Origin: Pseudomonas sp. FP2196
GTDB lineage: Bacteria > Pseudomonadota > Gammaproteobacteria > Pseudomonadales > Pseudomonadaceae
Assembly (NCBI RefSeq): GCF_030687715.1
Contig: NZ_CP117445.1
Coordinates: 5,542,501 to 5,606,500, forward strand
Length of the DNA stretch: 64,000 nt
Direction of reading: 5' to 3'
Part shown: piece by piece, positions 28,917-41,484 of the stretch
Layout: each line of letters opens with the position of its first letter
Numbering within the stretch: the first letter of the stretch is position 1
Made by a program: the position numbers and the translations under genes
Notes under the pieces: generated by a model
The model's database searches: none
What the model saw: the letters and a program-made list of their open reading frames with translations, nothing else
What the model was told of the DNA's origin: nothing

Positions 28917-31313
28917 TCAAACCTCATCCACCGGCACCCAGACATTCAGACTGGTGCCCTCCCCCGGCTCACTCTCAAGCACCAGGCGCCCACCCATGAT
29001 CAGCACCCGTTCACGCATGCCCACCAAGCCAAACGAAGTCGGCCGACCGGCAGCGGCGACAAATCCTACGCCATCATCGCTGACCGTCAGACACAATTCA
29101 TCGCCTTCCAGCGCCAGCGTCAGTTCCACAGTATGCGCCTGGGCATGACGCATGACGTTGGTCAGCGCCTCCTGCAGGATGCGGAACAGGCCAATCGCCT
29201 TGGCATCGCTGAGCGGCGGCAGATTGTCCGGCACCTGCACCAGACACGGAATTTGCGTGCGCGCCTCGAACCGCCGGGCCTGCCACTCAATCGCTGAAGC
29301 AATCCCCGCATCGAGAATCGGCGGCCGCAATGCGGTCGCTACATCACGCACCAACTGGAACAACTGGGCGATCAGGCGCTTCATGCTGTTCAACCTGTCG
29401 TGCAGGCCGGGGTCGAGTTGCGCGTAGGCCAATTCGCACATCGACGTCTCCAGTTTCAGCACGGTCAGCATCTGCCCCAACTCATCGTGTACTTCCCGGG
29501 CAATCCGCGCTTTCTCTTCTTCGCGCACGCTCTCAAGGTGTGCCGACAGCTCGCGCAGTTGCTCGCGCGATGCCGCCAGTTCCAGCTCGATGCGTTTGCT
29601 CTCGCTAATGTCCCAGACGATGCCGTCCCAGACATAAGCGCCATCCTCAAGCTGCCGGGTGATCGCCTTGATCTCGGCCCAGCGCTGCTCGCCCTGTCGC
29701 GTGAGGATTCGCCCCTGCCACGACCAGTCGCTATCGGTGTCCAGCGCCTGATCCTGGGTGCGGTGATAACTGGCCTTGTCATCCGGGTGCACCAGACTGC
29801 GCAGCCCCATGTCGCGGTGGGCAATAGCGGCCGGCGCGTAGCCGACCAGACTTTCGCTGCCCTCGCTGATGTAGGCAAAGTCGATCTGCCCAGTCACCGG
29901 TGCGCGCTCCAGGCGGAACACCAGGCCCGGCACATTGGCGGCGATGCCTTGCAGGCGCGCTTCACTTTCCTGCAACGCCGCGAGTGCGCGACGGCGCTCG
30001 GTGACGTCGTTGAGATAGACCACCAGATACTCGCTGTCGCGAAAACGCAGGAAACTCAGCGATACATCCGCAGGCAAAATACTTCCATCGGCGCGCACAC
30101 AGCTTGTCTCAAAACTCAGCGGCCCTTCTTCACTGGCACGCGCGCGCTTCCACAGATTGAGCCAGCGGTCCATGTGCAGACCCGGTTCGAAATCAATCAG
30201 CGGTCGTTCGATCAGCCCACCCGAGGGGTAGCCGAGCATGTTTTCCGCCGCCCGGTTGGCGTAGCGCACATGGCTGTCCCAGTTGACCCAAAGGATGCCG
30301 ACGGTGCTTTGATCGATGGAAAACTGCGTCAGGCGCAGCGCTTCTTCGCTGGCGGCGCGCAAGGCAATGTCTTCACGCGCGGCGAGCAGGCGTTGTTCGA
30401 GGCTGTGCTGCTGGCGCCGCTGCCAGAACACGATCGCCACGCAACTGAGCAGCATGACCGCGAACAACAGACTGAGGTTCTGCCAGAACCCCGGCGATTC
30501 CGACAACCGTGGATATTTGGGTTGCAGCCATTGATTGTGCAGGCGCTCGAGATCCTTGGCCGGGATCGAGCGCAGCGCGCTCTGGACGATGCCGGCCAGC
30601 TCAGGCCAGTCCCGGCGCGAAGCGACTCGCAACAATTGCGGCAGGCCGATATCGCCGACCACTACCAGCTCAGCGAACTCCGGTTCTGCCGACAACCGCC
30701 CGAGCTGCGCCTCATCAACCACCGCGTAAGACGCCTGCTGACTCAGCAACAATTGCAGCGCTTGACGTTCCAGCGGCACGCCTTGCAGATTCAGGTGTGG
30801 ATAATTGCTACGCAGATAGTCGGCGGTGGTGCTCGGCATACGCACGGCGACGCGGGTCTGGCCATCGAGTTTTTCCAGATCCACCACCCCCCCGGCCTTC
30901 TGGTCGCTGACCACCAGTTGCGGCACGCGCATGTACGGATCGGAAAACTGCCACAGGCGCAGCGCGCTCGGTGTCTGGGTCAGACCAGGAGCGATGTCGA
31001 TCTCGCCATCGCGCGCAGCCGTTTCCAGTTGCGCCAGATCCTGAAAATTGCGCCAGTTCAATTCGACATTAAGGGCTTTGGCCAGCAATTTCATCAGCTC
31101 GACGTTGGCCCCGGACAGTCGCTGCAAGCGCCGGTCGTATTGCGCATACGGCGCCTGCAACACCAGACCAACGCGCAATTCGTTGTGTTGCGCGAGCCAT
31201 TGCTGCTCGTTCGCTGACAACTGCGCAACGTGTGCGGGTGGCGCAGGTGCCGCCCGGCCCATCAAGGGAAGCCACAAACAGCCGATAACCCACAGGCAGC
31301 AAAATCGCTTCAT
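28917..31313 (-). CDS. agtS: Hybrid-input sensor histidine kinase AgtS
   Basis: 798-aa inner-membrane kinase. In order: signal peptide (1-22), a periplasmic SBP_bac_3 solute-binding domain (about 35-255), TM helix (about 268-290), two PAS domains (about 325-445 and 455-565, with the PAC-like ends VYLNDVTERRR and IVWDISESKR), HisKA_3 dimerisation domain with the phosphorylated His in AREVHDELGQ, and a C-terminal HATPase with EALTNVMRHAQA. The start at 31313 (MKRFCCLW) begins the signal peptide. The periplasmic domain suggests direct ligand sensing outside the cytoplasm. Confidence 0.87.
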   Translation of the reverse strand: MKRFCCLWVIGCLWLPLMGRAAPAPPAHVAQLSANEQQWLAQHNELRVGLVLQAPYAQYDRRLQRLSGANVELMKLLAKALNVELNWRNFQDLAQLETAARDGEIDIAPGLTQTPSALRLWQFSDPYMRVPQLVVSDQKAGGVVDLEKLDGQTRVAVRMPSTTADYLRSNYPHLNLQGVPLERQALQLLLSQQASYAVVDEAQLGRLSAEPEFAELVVVGDIGLPQLLRVASRRDWPELAGIVQSALRSIPAKDLERLHNQWLQPKYPRLSESPGFWQNLSLLFAVMLLSCVAIVFWQRRQQHSLEQRLLAAREDIALRAASEEALRLTQFSIDQSTVGILWVNWDSHVRYANRAAENMLGYPSGGLIERPLIDFEPGLHMDRWLNLWKRARASEEGPLSFETSCVRADGSILPADVSLSFLRFRDSEYLVVYLNDVTERRRALAALQESEARLQGIAANVPGLVFRLERAPVTGQIDFAYISEGSESLVGYAPAAIAHRDMGLRSLVHPDDKASYHRTQDQALDTDSDWSWQGRILTRQGEQRWAEIKAITRQLEDGAYVWDGIVWDISESKRIELELAASREQLRELSAHLESVREEEKARIAREVHDELGQMLTVLKLETSMCELAYAQLDPGLHDRLNSMKRLIAQLFQLVRDVATALRPPILDAGIASAIEWQARRFEARTQIPCLVQVPDNLPPLSDAKAIGLFRILQEALTNVMRHAQAHTVELTLALEGDELCLTVSDDGVGFVAAAGRPTSFGLVGMRERVLIMGGRLVLESEPGEGTSLNVWVPVDEV

Positions 31314-31386
31314 TGAAGTCTCATAAACTGACAAATTCTGACCAACCCATTAGGCTGCCGGGATACTTTCTGGCCTGGAATAACCG

Positions 31387-32376
31387 ATGCCCTCTGTCTA
31401 CCGCCTGGCAATGCCAGCATTGTGCCTGTCGCTGATCCTGCCTTGTGCGTTTTCTGTCCAAGCGGCCGACCCGGCCCCTGCCGCCCCTGCGGAAAAATCC
31501 GCCGAAGAAAAACCGGCCGAGCGCCAACCACTGCTTGAGCGTAGTCAGGAAGAGGCCGCAGCACTGGAACGTAAAGTCCCGGCGCAAGAACAGCAACAAC
31601 TTCAAGCCGGCAGCGACACTTTCCTCGCCTTGTGGAAACCGGCCAACACCGCCGAACCGAAAGGCGCGGTGATTATCGTCCCCGGCGCTGGCGAAACCGC
31701 TGACTGGCCGCAAGCAATTGGTCCATTGCGACGCAAATTGCCGAACGCCGAATGGAGCAGCCTGAGTATCACCTTGCCCGATCTGCAAAGCGATGCCATC
31801 GCTCCACGCGTCATTGAAGCCGTTGCCGCGCCGAAAGCCCCCGAAACTGGCAGCAAGGACGCCACCACCGCGCAGCCGATCGAACAGGCAGCAGGCGGTG
31901 AGGCCGAAGTCGCCGATCAGGTGGTTGCCGAAACGACTGAAGAACAAGCCAAAGCCGATGCCGAACGCATCTTCGCGCGCATCGATGCCGCCATTGCCTA
32001 CGCCGAACAGCAAAGTGCGCGGCGCATTGTCGTGCTGGGTCATGGAACCGGCGCGTATTGGGCTGCGCGTTTCTTGAACGAGAGGCAAACGGCACAGGTG
32101 GAGAAATTCGTCATGGTCGACGCGCAAGCACCGGCCAAGGCCAAACCGCCGCTGGCGGAGCTGACACCAACGCTGAAGCTGCCGACGGCTGATATTTTCT
32201 ACATGGACAAACCGCTGGATCGCAACGCGGCGCTGGAACGCATGCAGGCGAGCAAGCGCTTGAAAACGTCGGCGTTCAGCCAGGTGGCGCTCAAGGCATT
32301 GCCGGATAACAAGGCTGAGCAGGAGCAACTGTTCCGTCGCGTGCGAGGCTGGTTGAATCCGCAGAACACGGACTGA
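31387..32376 (+). CDS. DUF3530 alpha/beta-hydrolase-like secreted protein
   Basis: 329-aa protein with a signal peptide (cleavage near VQAA-D, residue 26). A proline/glutamate-rich linker follows, then an alpha/beta-hydrolase-like core: GAVIIVPGAGETADWP near 95 and RIVVLGHGTGAYWAARF near 215, where G-H-G-T-G stands where an esterase nucleophile elbow would have G-x-S-x-G. A low-complexity Ala/Glu insert (about 140-195) splits the core. The missing serine suggests no classical esterase activity. It is divergent from agtS; function unknown. Confidence 0.7.
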   Translation: MPSVYRLAMPALCLSLILPCAFSVQAADPAPAAPAEKSAEEKPAERQPLLERSQEEAAALERKVPAQEQQQLQAGSDTFLALWKPANTAEPKGAVIIVPGAGETADWPQAIGPLRRKLPNAEWSSLSITLPDLQSDAIAPRVIEAVAAPKAPETGSKDATTAQPIEQAAGGEAEVADQVVAETTEEQAKADAERIFARIDAAIAYAEQQSARRIVVLGHGTGAYWAARFLNERQTAQVEKFVMVDAQAPAKAKPPLAELTPTLKLPTADIFYMDKPLDRNAALERMQASKRLKTSAFSQVALKALPDNKAEQEQLFRRVRGWLNPQNTD

Positions 32377-32387
32377 CCCAAAAGCCA

Positions 32388-32484
32388 AACATCGCAGCCT
32401 TCGGCAGCTCCTACATGGGCTTGATGTACACCCTGCAGGAACTGCCGAAGGCTCGGGCCGCGATCGGACGATCTCTTGATCTTA
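32388..32484. repeat. Degenerate REP pair, second family
   Basis: A half element ATCGCAGCCTTCGGCAGCTC with CTACA (about 32392-32416) faces a decayed inverse copy (AGGAACTGCCGAAGGCTCGG onward to TCTTGATCTT, about 32437-32482). It is the same family as 23331 but with several mismatches and an insertion. It lies between two convergent genes. Confidence 0.6.
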
Positions 32485-32491
32485 AAACCGC

Positions 32492-33259
32492 CTATCGAAA
32501 ATCCCGCCGCTCACGAATCAACGTATAGGCGTTGTGCAACTCGCGGGTTTTATCGGTCGCCTCTCGCACCTGCATCGGCGTCGCACCACTGCCGGCAATC
32601 TTGTCCGGGTGATGACGGCTGAGCAGACGTCGGTAAGCCCGTTTGATCTGCGCCGGTTCGCTGCTCGCCGACACGCCGAGCAGGCGCATCGCCTCCTGAT
32701 AGCTTACCGCCGCGCTGACGATGGGCCGTTTGCCGGGCTCGTAATCACTGGCCAACGCCTGCACTTGATGCGTCGTCCAGCCCAGCCATTTACCCCATTG
32801 CGCCAACAATTCCCGCTCGCTGACGCCGGCACGACCATCGGCCCAGACCATCCGCCAACACGCGCGCAACACGCCTTCGGCCGCATGCGGCTGCGCACTC
32901 AAACGCCGCAGATAACCGCGAAGATTATCGCCCCCGGACTTGCCGCGATTGAACGCCGCAATCGCTCGGCGCGTCGCCGGTTCGCTCATCTCCAGCGCGC
33001 GCATCTCGTTGCGCGCCTGCTGGATGTGCCCGTCCATGACCCGTCCGTCACTCTTGGCCAGACGCCCGAGCAACACGAACAATAGTTCGTCGTTGCGCAG
33101 CATCGGCCGACCACCGAGTTTCTCCCGCAGATGTCCCCAGCTCTGCAAATGCAGACGCCGATCCAGCGCCTGCCCCAACAAAGCCCCAAGCATGGCCCCC
33201 GGAATGCTGGCAATCGCAAAACCCGCTCCGGCTCCAATCAGAGTCCCTGGCCACAACAT
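32492..33259 (-). CDS. djlA: DjlA-like co-chaperone (TerB + J domain)
   Basis: 255-aa membrane-anchored J-protein. A short N-terminal hydrophobic segment (about 5-32) is followed by a TerB-like helical domain (about 55-165) and a C-terminal J domain (about 185-255) with the essential HPD in LSRHHPDKIAG. It should stimulate DnaK ATPase at the inner membrane. It lies directly downstream of murU (1 bp gap). Confidence 0.88.
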   Translation of the reverse strand: MLWPGTLIGAGAGFAIASIPGAMLGALLGQALDRRLHLQSWGHLREKLGGRPMLRNDELLFVLLGRLAKSDGRVMDGHIQQARNEMRALEMSEPATRRAIAAFNRGKSGGDNLRGYLRRLSAQPHAAEGVLRACWRMVWADGRAGVSERELLAQWGKWLGWTTHQVQALASDYEPGKRPIVSAAVSYQEAMRLLGVSASSEPAQIKRAYRRLLSRHHPDKIAGSGATPMQVREATDKTRELHNAYTLIRERRDFR

Positions 33260-33260
33260 G

Positions 33261-34948
<1,688 letters not shown>

Positions 34949-35078
34949 TGCAAGGGTCTCCGACGGCGCTAGCCGTCAAGCGGGTCATGCTTTATTATCC
35001 AGCATCTTTTTCAGACCATCGAGAGGCGTGCGGCCCACACCGCGGGCAGATGGCACGCAGGAAGCCCGGACTAATAAG

Positions 35079-37892
35079 ATGGCATTGAAATCCCCCGCGT
35101 TTCGTAAAAAATTTCCGTTGTTGGTAACCGGCAGTCTGCTGGCTATGCAACCTCTGGCCAGTCAATTCGTTGTTGCCGCCGAGCAGTATGACTGCTCCGT
35201 CTCGGCTTCGGGTGGTTGGGACTGTGCGCCCAAGACGTCGGCGGCTGCATTGCCACCGCGTCCAGTGCATGACGGCAGTGCCGTCAGCGCCACCGGCGAA
35301 GCCCCGAGCGACAATGGTTCGGTTGCCGACACTGGCGCCAAGCCAGCGCTGGTCACCGAAGCCAAAGGCCGTGGTTTGAAATCCCGTAGCGAAGACTTCA
35401 GTCACCTCGACTGGGTCCCGCGCGAGAAGCTCACCGCCGCCCAATTGGCCGAGACGGGTCCTTACTGCTCTGGTGCTTATATCGAACCGATTCGTCCTGG
35501 CATGAATGACAAGACGAATAAAAGCGATGCTCCGACCTTTATCGGCGCAAAAGCTTCGCGCTATAACACCGATGATCAAGTCGGTACGCTGGCCGGTGAT
35601 GTCGTCCTGCGTCAGGGCAGCATGCAGGTCGAGTCCGACGAGGCGAGCCTGTACCAGGCCGAGAGCCGCGCCGAACTCAATGGCGACGTACGCATCCGCG
35701 ACAACGGCGCATTGATCGTCGGCGACCACGCCGATGTGCAGCTCGACACCGGTGAAGCCAAGGTCGACAACGCCGAATACGTGATGCACAAGTCGCGCAT
35801 TCGCGGTAACGCGCTGTACGCCAAGCGTGCCGAAAACGCGATCATCCGTTTGAAGGACGGCACGTACACCACGTGCGAACCGAACAGCAACGCCTGGCAG
35901 CTCAAGGGCAACAACATCACCTTGAACCCGGCCACCGGCTTCGGTACCGCGACTAACGTGACGCTGCGCGTAAAAGACATTCCGATCCTTTACACGCCAT
36001 ACATCTACTTCCCGATCGATGACCGTCGCCAGTCGGGCTTCCTGCCGCCGACCATCGGCAGCGGCACCGACACCGGCTTCATGCTGGTCACGCCGTACTA
36101 CTTCAACCTGGCGCCTAACTACGATGCCACGTTGTACCCGCGTTACATGAGCAAGCGCGGCATGTTGGTGGAAGGCGAGTTCCGTTACCTGACCAAGTCC
36201 AGCGAAGGCCAGTTCGGCGCTGCGTACCTGAACGATGACGACACCGAACGCAGCAAGCAGACCGACTACGAAAAAACCCGCTACATGTACAACTGGCAGC
36301 ACAAGGGGGGTCTCGACTCCCGCGTGCTCACCGAAGTCGACTACACCAAGATCAGCGATCCTTATTACTTCCAGGATCTGCAGACTGATCAGATTGGTGT
36401 GAAATCCAGCGACTTCGTGAATCAGCAGGGCGCGGTTACCTATCGTGGTGACAACTACACCGCTCGTTTGAATGCTCAGCAGTACCAATTGGCGACCGTT
36501 TCGAACATCACGCCGTATGGCCGTCTGCCGCAGATCACCTTCAACGGGAAGCTGCCCTATCACCCGGCAGGTTTGAATTTCGATTACGAGACCGAGATTG
36601 TGCGGTTTGATCGTGATCTGAAAACCGGCGACTTCATTGACGAAAATGGTACCGCGTCACCGCGCCTGGATACCAACGTTGCAGGCCTGGCACGCGCGAA
36701 CGGCGACCGTCTGAATCTTAAGCCGGGCGTCAGCCTGCCGATGAACTGGACATATGGCTTCCTGAAGCCATCGCTCAAGTATCAGTACACCCAGTATCAA
36801 CTGGACCTGGACGGTACCGGCAAGTCGCAGATCGTCGCCCAGCAGAACGCAGCAACTGCGGCAGGTACTGACTACGTCGGCGGCGAGTTCGGCAGCAATC
36901 AAAACCGTGGAGTGCCAATCGCCAGCATCGACAGCGGTCTGTACTTCGACCGCAACACGTCGTTCTTCGGCAAGAACTACCGCCAGACCCTGGAACCGCG
37001 CCTGTTCTACCTCTATGTACCTGAGGAGAATCAGGAAGACATTCCTGTATTCGATACCAGCGAATACACCTTCAACTATGCATCGCTGTTCCGCGACAAC
37101 CGCTTCTCCGGCTCCGACCGTGTCGGCGACGAGAACAAACTGTCGCTGGGCGTAACCAGCCGCTGGATCGAGGACAACGGTTTCGAGCGTCAACGTATCA
37201 GTGTCGGCCAGGCTCTGTACTTCAAGGATCGCGAAGTACAACTACCAGGTATCGATGCAAAAACCCGTGACGACGCGAAATCCAACGTTTCGCCGTACGC
37301 ACTGGAATACGAATACCGCTGGAACCGCGATTGGCGCACCACGGCCGACTACAACTGGGATCCGGACAGCCGCAGCCCACGCTCCGGCAGTGCGATGTTC
37401 CACTACCAGCCTGAAGACAACCCGAACAAGGTCATCAACGTCGGCTATCGCTATCGCAATGACCAGATTCGTTACGACCAGAACACCGGTAAATGGTCGG
37501 TGGGTGGTGGTGACTACGGCACTCCAGGCACGCCTGGCTACGTGAAGGACTACTACAAGATCCAGCAGCACGACTTCTCGGTGATCTGGCCGATCGTGCC
37601 GCAGTGGAACGCCATCAGCCGCTGGCAGTATGACTACAACCGCAACCGTACCCTGGAAGCCTTCGGTGGTTTCGAGTACGACAACTGCTGCTGGAAACTG
37701 CGCCTGATCAACCGTTACTGGGTTTCCTATGACGAGTTCAGTCAGGAAGCTCCGCAAAACGAAAAAGGCGACCATGGCGTCTTCCTCCAAATTGTTCTGA
37801 AGGGACTCGGTGGCCTCACTGGCTCCAAAGTAGAGAGCTTCCTCGACAAAGGCATTCAAGGTTATCGTGAACGTGAAGACCAAGCTTTCTGA
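35079..37892 (+). CDS. lptD: LPS-assembly protein LptD
   Basis: Essential outer-membrane beta-barrel that, with LptE, inserts LPS into the outer leaflet. It has 937 aa: signal peptide (ending about VVAA, residue 32), an OstA/LptA-like beta-jellyroll domain (about 150-280), then the large barrel. The paired cysteines needed for the disulfide switch are visible: N-terminal [13 protein letters not shown] and the adjacent Cys-Cys in [11 protein letters not shown] near the C-terminus. The start at 35079 ([11 protein letters not shown]) was chosen over 35028 because it begins the signal peptide. The pseudomonad-type N-terminal extension explains the length over E. coli (784 aa). Confidence 0.97.
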   Translation: MALKSPAFRKKFPLLVTGSLLAMQPLASQFVVAAEQYDCSVSASGGWDCAPKTSAAALPPRPVHDGSAVSATGEAPSDNGSVADTGAKPALVTEAKGRGLKSRSEDFSHLDWVPREKLTAAQLAETGPYCSGAYIEPIRPGMNDKTNKSDAPTFIGAKASRYNTDDQVGTLAGDVVLRQGSMQVESDEASLYQAESRAELNGDVRIRDNGALIVGDHADVQLDTGEAKVDNAEYVMHKSRIRGNALYAKRAENAIIRLKDGTYTTCEPNSNAWQLKGNNITLNPATGFGTATNVTLRVKDIPILYTPYIYFPIDDRRQSGFLPPTIGSGTDTGFMLVTPYYFNLAPNYDATLYPRYMSKRGMLVEGEFRYLTKSSEGQFGAAYLNDDDTERSKQTDYEKTRYMYNWQHKGGLDSRVLTEVDYTKISDPYYFQDLQTDQIGVKSSDFVNQQGAVTYRGDNYTARLNAQQYQLATVSNITPYGRLPQITFNGKLPYHPAGLNFDYETEIVRFDRDLKTGDFIDENGTASPRLDTNVAGLARANGDRLNLKPGVSLPMNWTYGFLKPSLKYQYTQYQLDLDGTGKSQIVAQQNAATAAGTDYVGGEFGSNQNRGVPIASIDSGLYFDRNTSFFGKNYRQTLEPRLFYLYVPEENQEDIPVFDTSEYTFNYASLFRDNRFSGSDRVGDENKLSLGVTSRWIEDNGFERQRISVGQALYFKDREVQLPGIDAKTRDDAKSNVSPYALEYEYRWNRDWRTTADYNWDPDSRSPRSGSAMFHYQPEDNPNKVINVGYRYRNDQIRYDQNTGKWSVGGGDYGTPGTPGYVKDYYKIQQHDFSVIWPIVPQWNAISRWQYDYNRNRTLEAFGGFEYDNCCWKLRLINRYWVSYDEFSQEAPQNEKGDHGVFLQIVLKGLGGLTGSKVESFLDKGIQGYREREDQAF

Positions 37893-39189
37893 TTGTCTGC
37901 GCCCGCTGATGCTGGGCGCGCTGTTCCTGGGTACTGCGGCCAACGCCGCAGTACAGTCCATCGATAAAGTGGTAGCGATCGTCGACAACGACGTGGTCAT
38001 GCAGAGCCAACTGGATCAGCGCGTCCATGAAGTTCAGCAGACCATCGCCAAGCGTGGCGGCGGCTCGCCACCTCCAGGCGTACTGGATCAGCAGGTGCTC
38101 GAACGCCTGATCGTCGAAAACCTGCAATTGCAGATTGGCGAACGTTCCGGCATTCGTATCACCGATGAAGAACTGAACCAGGCTGTCGGCACCATCGCAC
38201 AGCGCAACAACATGACTATTGACCAGTTCCGCGCCGCTCTGGCTCGCGATGGCCTGTCTTACGACGACGCCCGTGACCAGATCCGTCGCGAGATGATCAT
38301 CAGCCGTGTGCGTCAGCGCCGCGTAGCCGAACGCATTCAGGTGTCCGAGCAGGAAGTGAAGAACTTCCTCGCCTCCGACCTGGGCAAGATGCAACTGTCC
38401 GAAGAACTGCACCTGGCCAACATCCTGATCCCGACCCCGGAAAGCGCCAACTCTGAAGCGATTCAGAATGCTGCGCGTCAGGCTATGGAGATTTACCAGC
38501 AGCTCAAGCAAGGCGCCGACTTCGGTCAATTGGCCGTGGCCAAATCCGCCAGCGACAACGCACTGGAAGGCGGCGACATGGGCTGGCGTAAAGCTGCTCA
38601 ACTGCCACCGCCGTTCGATCGCGAGTTGAGCAGCATGGCAGTCGGAGACGTGACTCAGCCGGCACGCACTCCAGGTGGTTTCATCATCCTGAAGTTGCTG
38701 GCCAAACGCGGTGGCGAGGCCCAGACCCGTGATGAGGTGCATGTGCGCCACATCCTGGTCAAGCCGAGCCCGATCCGCGACGAAGCCAAGACCAAAGCCC
38801 TGGTTCAGTCGTTGTATGAGCGCATCGTGGCAGGCGAAGATTTCGCCACCCTGGCAAAAAGCTACTCCGAAGACCCGGGCTCCGCGCTTAACGGCGGCGA
38901 TCTGAACTGGATCGACCCGAACGTATTGGTGCCGGAATTCCGCGAAGTGATGGCCAAGACCCCACAAGGTCAGCTGTCCAAGCCGTTCCAGACCCAATAC
39001 GGCTGGCACGTTCTGGAAGTCCTTGGCCGTCGCGCCACGGACAGCACCGAACAGGCTCGCGAGCAGCAGGCCATGACCGTACTGCGTAACCGCAAATACG
39101 ACGAAGAGCTGCAAACCTGGCTGCGTCAGATCCGTGACGAAGCTTACGTAGAGATCAAACTCCCTGGTGCAGACCAGGCAGCGCAGTGA
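37867..39189 (+). CDS. surA: Periplasmic chaperone/peptidyl-prolyl isomerase SurA
   Basis: Chaperone for outer-membrane proteins, including LptD. About 440 aa: signal peptide (to about NAA, residue 27), SurA N-domain (about 30-170) and two parvulin domains, the first around [14 protein letters not shown], the second around [13 protein letters not shown]. It starts at GTG 37867, inside the lptD 3' end (26 bp overlap), with AAGG 5 nt upstream; GTG 37873 is an alternative. Overlap suggests coupled synthesis of chaperone and client. Confidence 0.95.
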   Translation: MNVKTKLSDCLRPLMLGALFLGTAANAAVQSIDKVVAIVDNDVVMQSQLDQRVHEVQQTIAKRGGGSPPPGVLDQQVLERLIVENLQLQIGERSGIRITDEELNQAVGTIAQRNNMTIDQFRAALARDGLSYDDARDQIRREMIISRVRQRRVAERIQVSEQEVKNFLASDLGKMQLSEELHLANILIPTPESANSEAIQNAARQAMEIYQQLKQGADFGQLAVAKSASDNALEGGDMGWRKAAQLPPPFDRELSSMAVGDVTQPARTPGGFIILKLLAKRGGEAQTRDEVHVRHILVKPSPIRDEAKTKALVQSLYERIVAGEDFATLAKSYSEDPGSALNGGDLNWIDPNVLVPEFREVMAKTPQGQLSKPFQTQYGWHVLEVLGRRATDSTEQAREQQAMTVLRNRKYDEELQTWLRQIRDEAYVEIKLPGADQAAQ

Positions 39190-40175
39190 AACCCAAGCGT
39201 TTCGCGCTGACACCCGGCGAACCAGCCGGCATCGGTCCCGACCTGTGCCTGCTGCTCGCCTCGCAAGCCCAGCCTCATCCCCTGATTGCCGTCACCAGCC
39301 GCGACCTGCTCCTTGAGCGTGCCGCCCAGCTGGGGCTGGCTGTCAATTTGCTGGACGTCGGACCTGATCTCTGGCCAGACGTCCCGGCGCCTGCCAACAG
39401 TCTTTACGTCTGGGACACACCGCTCAGCGCCCCCGTGGTCGCCGGGCAACTGGACAAGGCCAATGCCGCGTTCGTCCTCGAAACCCTGACCCGCGCCGGC
39501 AACGGCTGCCTGAACGGCGACTTCGCCGGGATGATCACCGCTCCGGTGCACAAGGGCGTGATCAACGACTCAGGCATCGCGTTCTCCGGGCACACGGAAT
39601 TTCTCGCCGACCTGACGCACACCACACAAGTGGTGATGATGCTCGCCACCCGCGGTTTGCGCGTGGCCCTGGTCACCACTCACCTGCCCCTGCGCGAGAT
39701 TGCCGATGCAATCACAGCGGAGCGGCTTGAGCGGGTCACGCGGATTCTGCACGCCGACCTGCAAGACAAATTCGGCATCGCCCAGCCACGCATCCTGGTG
39801 TGCGGGCTCAACCCGCACGCCGGTGAAGGCGGACACCTGGGCCATGAAGAAATCGACATCATCGAACCCACCTTAGAGCGCCTGCGCGGCGAGGGCATGG
39901 ACCTTCGTGGCCCGCTGCCTGCCGACACTCTGTTTACCCCCAAATATCTGGAGCACTGCGACGCAGTGCTGGCGATGTACCACGACCAGGGCCTGCCCGT
40001 GCTGAAGTACAAAGGCTTCGGCGCCGCCGTCAACGTGACCCTCGGCCTGCCGATCATCCGCACTTCGGTCGATCATGGCACCGCCCTGGATCTTGCCGGC
40101 AGCGGCAAGATCGACACCGGCAGCCTGCAAGTCGCCCTGGAAACCGCCTACCAGATGGCCGAGACCCGTTTATGA
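39186..40175 (+). CDS. pdxA: 4-hydroxythreonine-4-phosphate dehydrogenase
   Basis: Pyridoxal-phosphate synthesis, DXP-dependent route. 329 aa, with [12 protein letters not shown] near the start, [16 protein letters not shown] and the metal-binding [13 protein letters not shown]. It starts at GTG 39186, overlapping the surA stop by 4 bp (GTGA). Confidence 0.96.
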   Translation: MKPKRFALTPGEPAGIGPDLCLLLASQAQPHPLIAVTSRDLLLERAAQLGLAVNLLDVGPDLWPDVPAPANSLYVWDTPLSAPVVAGQLDKANAAFVLETLTRAGNGCLNGDFAGMITAPVHKGVINDSGIAFSGHTEFLADLTHTTQVVMMLATRGLRVALVTTHLPLREIADAITAERLERVTRILHADLQDKFGIAQPRILVCGLNPHAGEGGHLGHEEIDIIEPTLERLRGEGMDLRGPLPADTLFTPKYLEHCDAVLAMYHDQGLPVLKYKGFGAAVNVTLGLPIIRTSVDHGTALDLAGSGKIDTGSLQVALETAYQMAETRL

Positions 40176-40990
40176 CCGAGCAATACCAACACAAGGCGCG
40201 CAAACGCTTTGGCCAGAACTTCCTGCACGATGCCGGCGTTATCGACCGCATCCTGCGCTCCATCAGCGCCAAGTCCGAAGACCGTCTGCTGGAAATCGGC
40301 CCGGGCCAGGGCGCGCTGACCGCCGGCCTGCTCAACTCCGGCGCTCAACTCGACGTGGTGGAACTGGACAAAGACCTGATCCCGATCCTCAACCAGCAAT
40401 TTGCCGGCAAGAGCAACTTCAACCTGCATCAGGGCGATGCGCTGAAGTTCGACTTCAACACACTCAACGCCGCACCGAACAGCCTGCGCGTCGTCGGCAA
40501 CCTGCCGTACAACATCTCCACACCGCTGATTTTTCACCTGCTGAACAATGCCGGCATCATTCGCGACATGCACTTCATGTTGCAGAAGGAAGTGGTCGAG
40601 CGCCTGGCCGCAGGCCCCGGTGGTGGTGACTGGGGTCGCCTATCGATCATGGTTCAGTACCATTGCCGCGTAGAGCACCTGTTCAACGTTGGCCCGGGCG
40701 CGTTCAATCCGCCGCCGAAGGTGGATTCGGCCATTGTCCGTCTGGTGCCGCACGCAGTACTGCCGCATCCGGCCAAGGATCACCGCCTGTTGGAACGTGT
40801 CGTGCGCGAAGCCTTCAACCAGCGCCGCAAAACCTTGCGCAACACGCTCAAGCAATTGATGACCACTGCCGAGATCGAAGCGGCCGGTGTCGATGGCAGT
40901 CTGCGCCCCGAACAACTGGATCTGGCCGCCTTCGTGCGCCTCGCCGACAAGCTCAGCGAACAAGTCCCGGAAACTCCAGCCGCCGACTGA
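40172..40990 (+). CDS. rsmA: 16S rRNA dimethyladenosine transferase RsmA (KsgA)
   Basis: Dimethylates two adjacent adenosines near the 16S 3' end, a ribosome-assembly checkpoint. 272 aa with the N-terminal [12 protein letters not shown]-binding [11 protein letters not shown] and catalytic [11 protein letters not shown]. It overlaps pdxA by 4 bp (ATGA). Confidence 0.97.
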   Translation: MTEQYQHKARKRFGQNFLHDAGVIDRILRSISAKSEDRLLEIGPGQGALTAGLLNSGAQLDVVELDKDLIPILNQQFAGKSNFNLHQGDALKFDFNTLNAAPNSLRVVGNLPYNISTPLIFHLLNNAGIIRDMHFMLQKEVVERLAAGPGGGDWGRLSIMVQYHCRVEHLFNVGPGAFNPPPKVDSAIVRLVPHAVLPHPAKDHRLLERVVREAFNQRRKTLRNTLKQLMTTAEIEAAGVDGSLRPEQLDLAAFVRLADKLSEQVPETPAAD

Positions 40991-41103
40991 CCGGCGATGA
41001 ACGCTATCGGGCAGGACGCCACTCTGGTTTACTGCCCGATACTTGCCTAGACTGAATCCCCATCAGCTACGCCCCGCGTTCCGCTTCGTTTAAGGCCTCT
41101 TGC

Positions 41104-41484
41104 ATGTCCGATTCCCGTTACCAGGTCGATGTCAGCGTCGTTACCCGCTATCTGGCAGACCAATCGCAACCCGAGCACGACCGCTTCGCCTTCGCCTACA
41201 CCATCACCGTGGAGAACAACGGCGAGATTCCCGCCCGACTGATGTCGCGGCACTGGGTGATCACCGACGGTGACGGACATAAAGAGGAAGTTCGCGGCGC
41301 AGGTGTTGTCGGCCAGCAACCGTTGATCGAAGTGGGCAAAAGCCACACCTACAGCAGCGGCACAGTGATGACGACCAAGGTCGGCATCATGCAGGGCACC
41401 TACGAAATGGTCGCCGACGACGGCAAACATTTCGACGCAATCATCAAACCGTTTCGCCTTGCTGTCCCCGGAGCCTTGCACTGA
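41104..41484 (+). CDS. apaG: ApaG/CorD-like protein
   Basis: 126-aa single-domain beta-sandwich (DUF525). It shows [45 protein letters not shown] and a C-terminal [10 protein letters not shown]. The biochemical role is uncertain; ApaG is linked to Ap4A metabolism and cation efflux phenotypes. The last base of its stop is shared with the apaH start. Confidence 0.93.
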   Translation: MSDSRYQVDVSVVTRYLADQSQPEHDRFAFAYTITVENNGEIPARLMSRHWVITDGDGHKEEVRGAGVVGQQPLIEVGKSHTYSSGTVMTTKVGIMQGTYEMVADDGKHFDAIIKPFRLAVPGALH

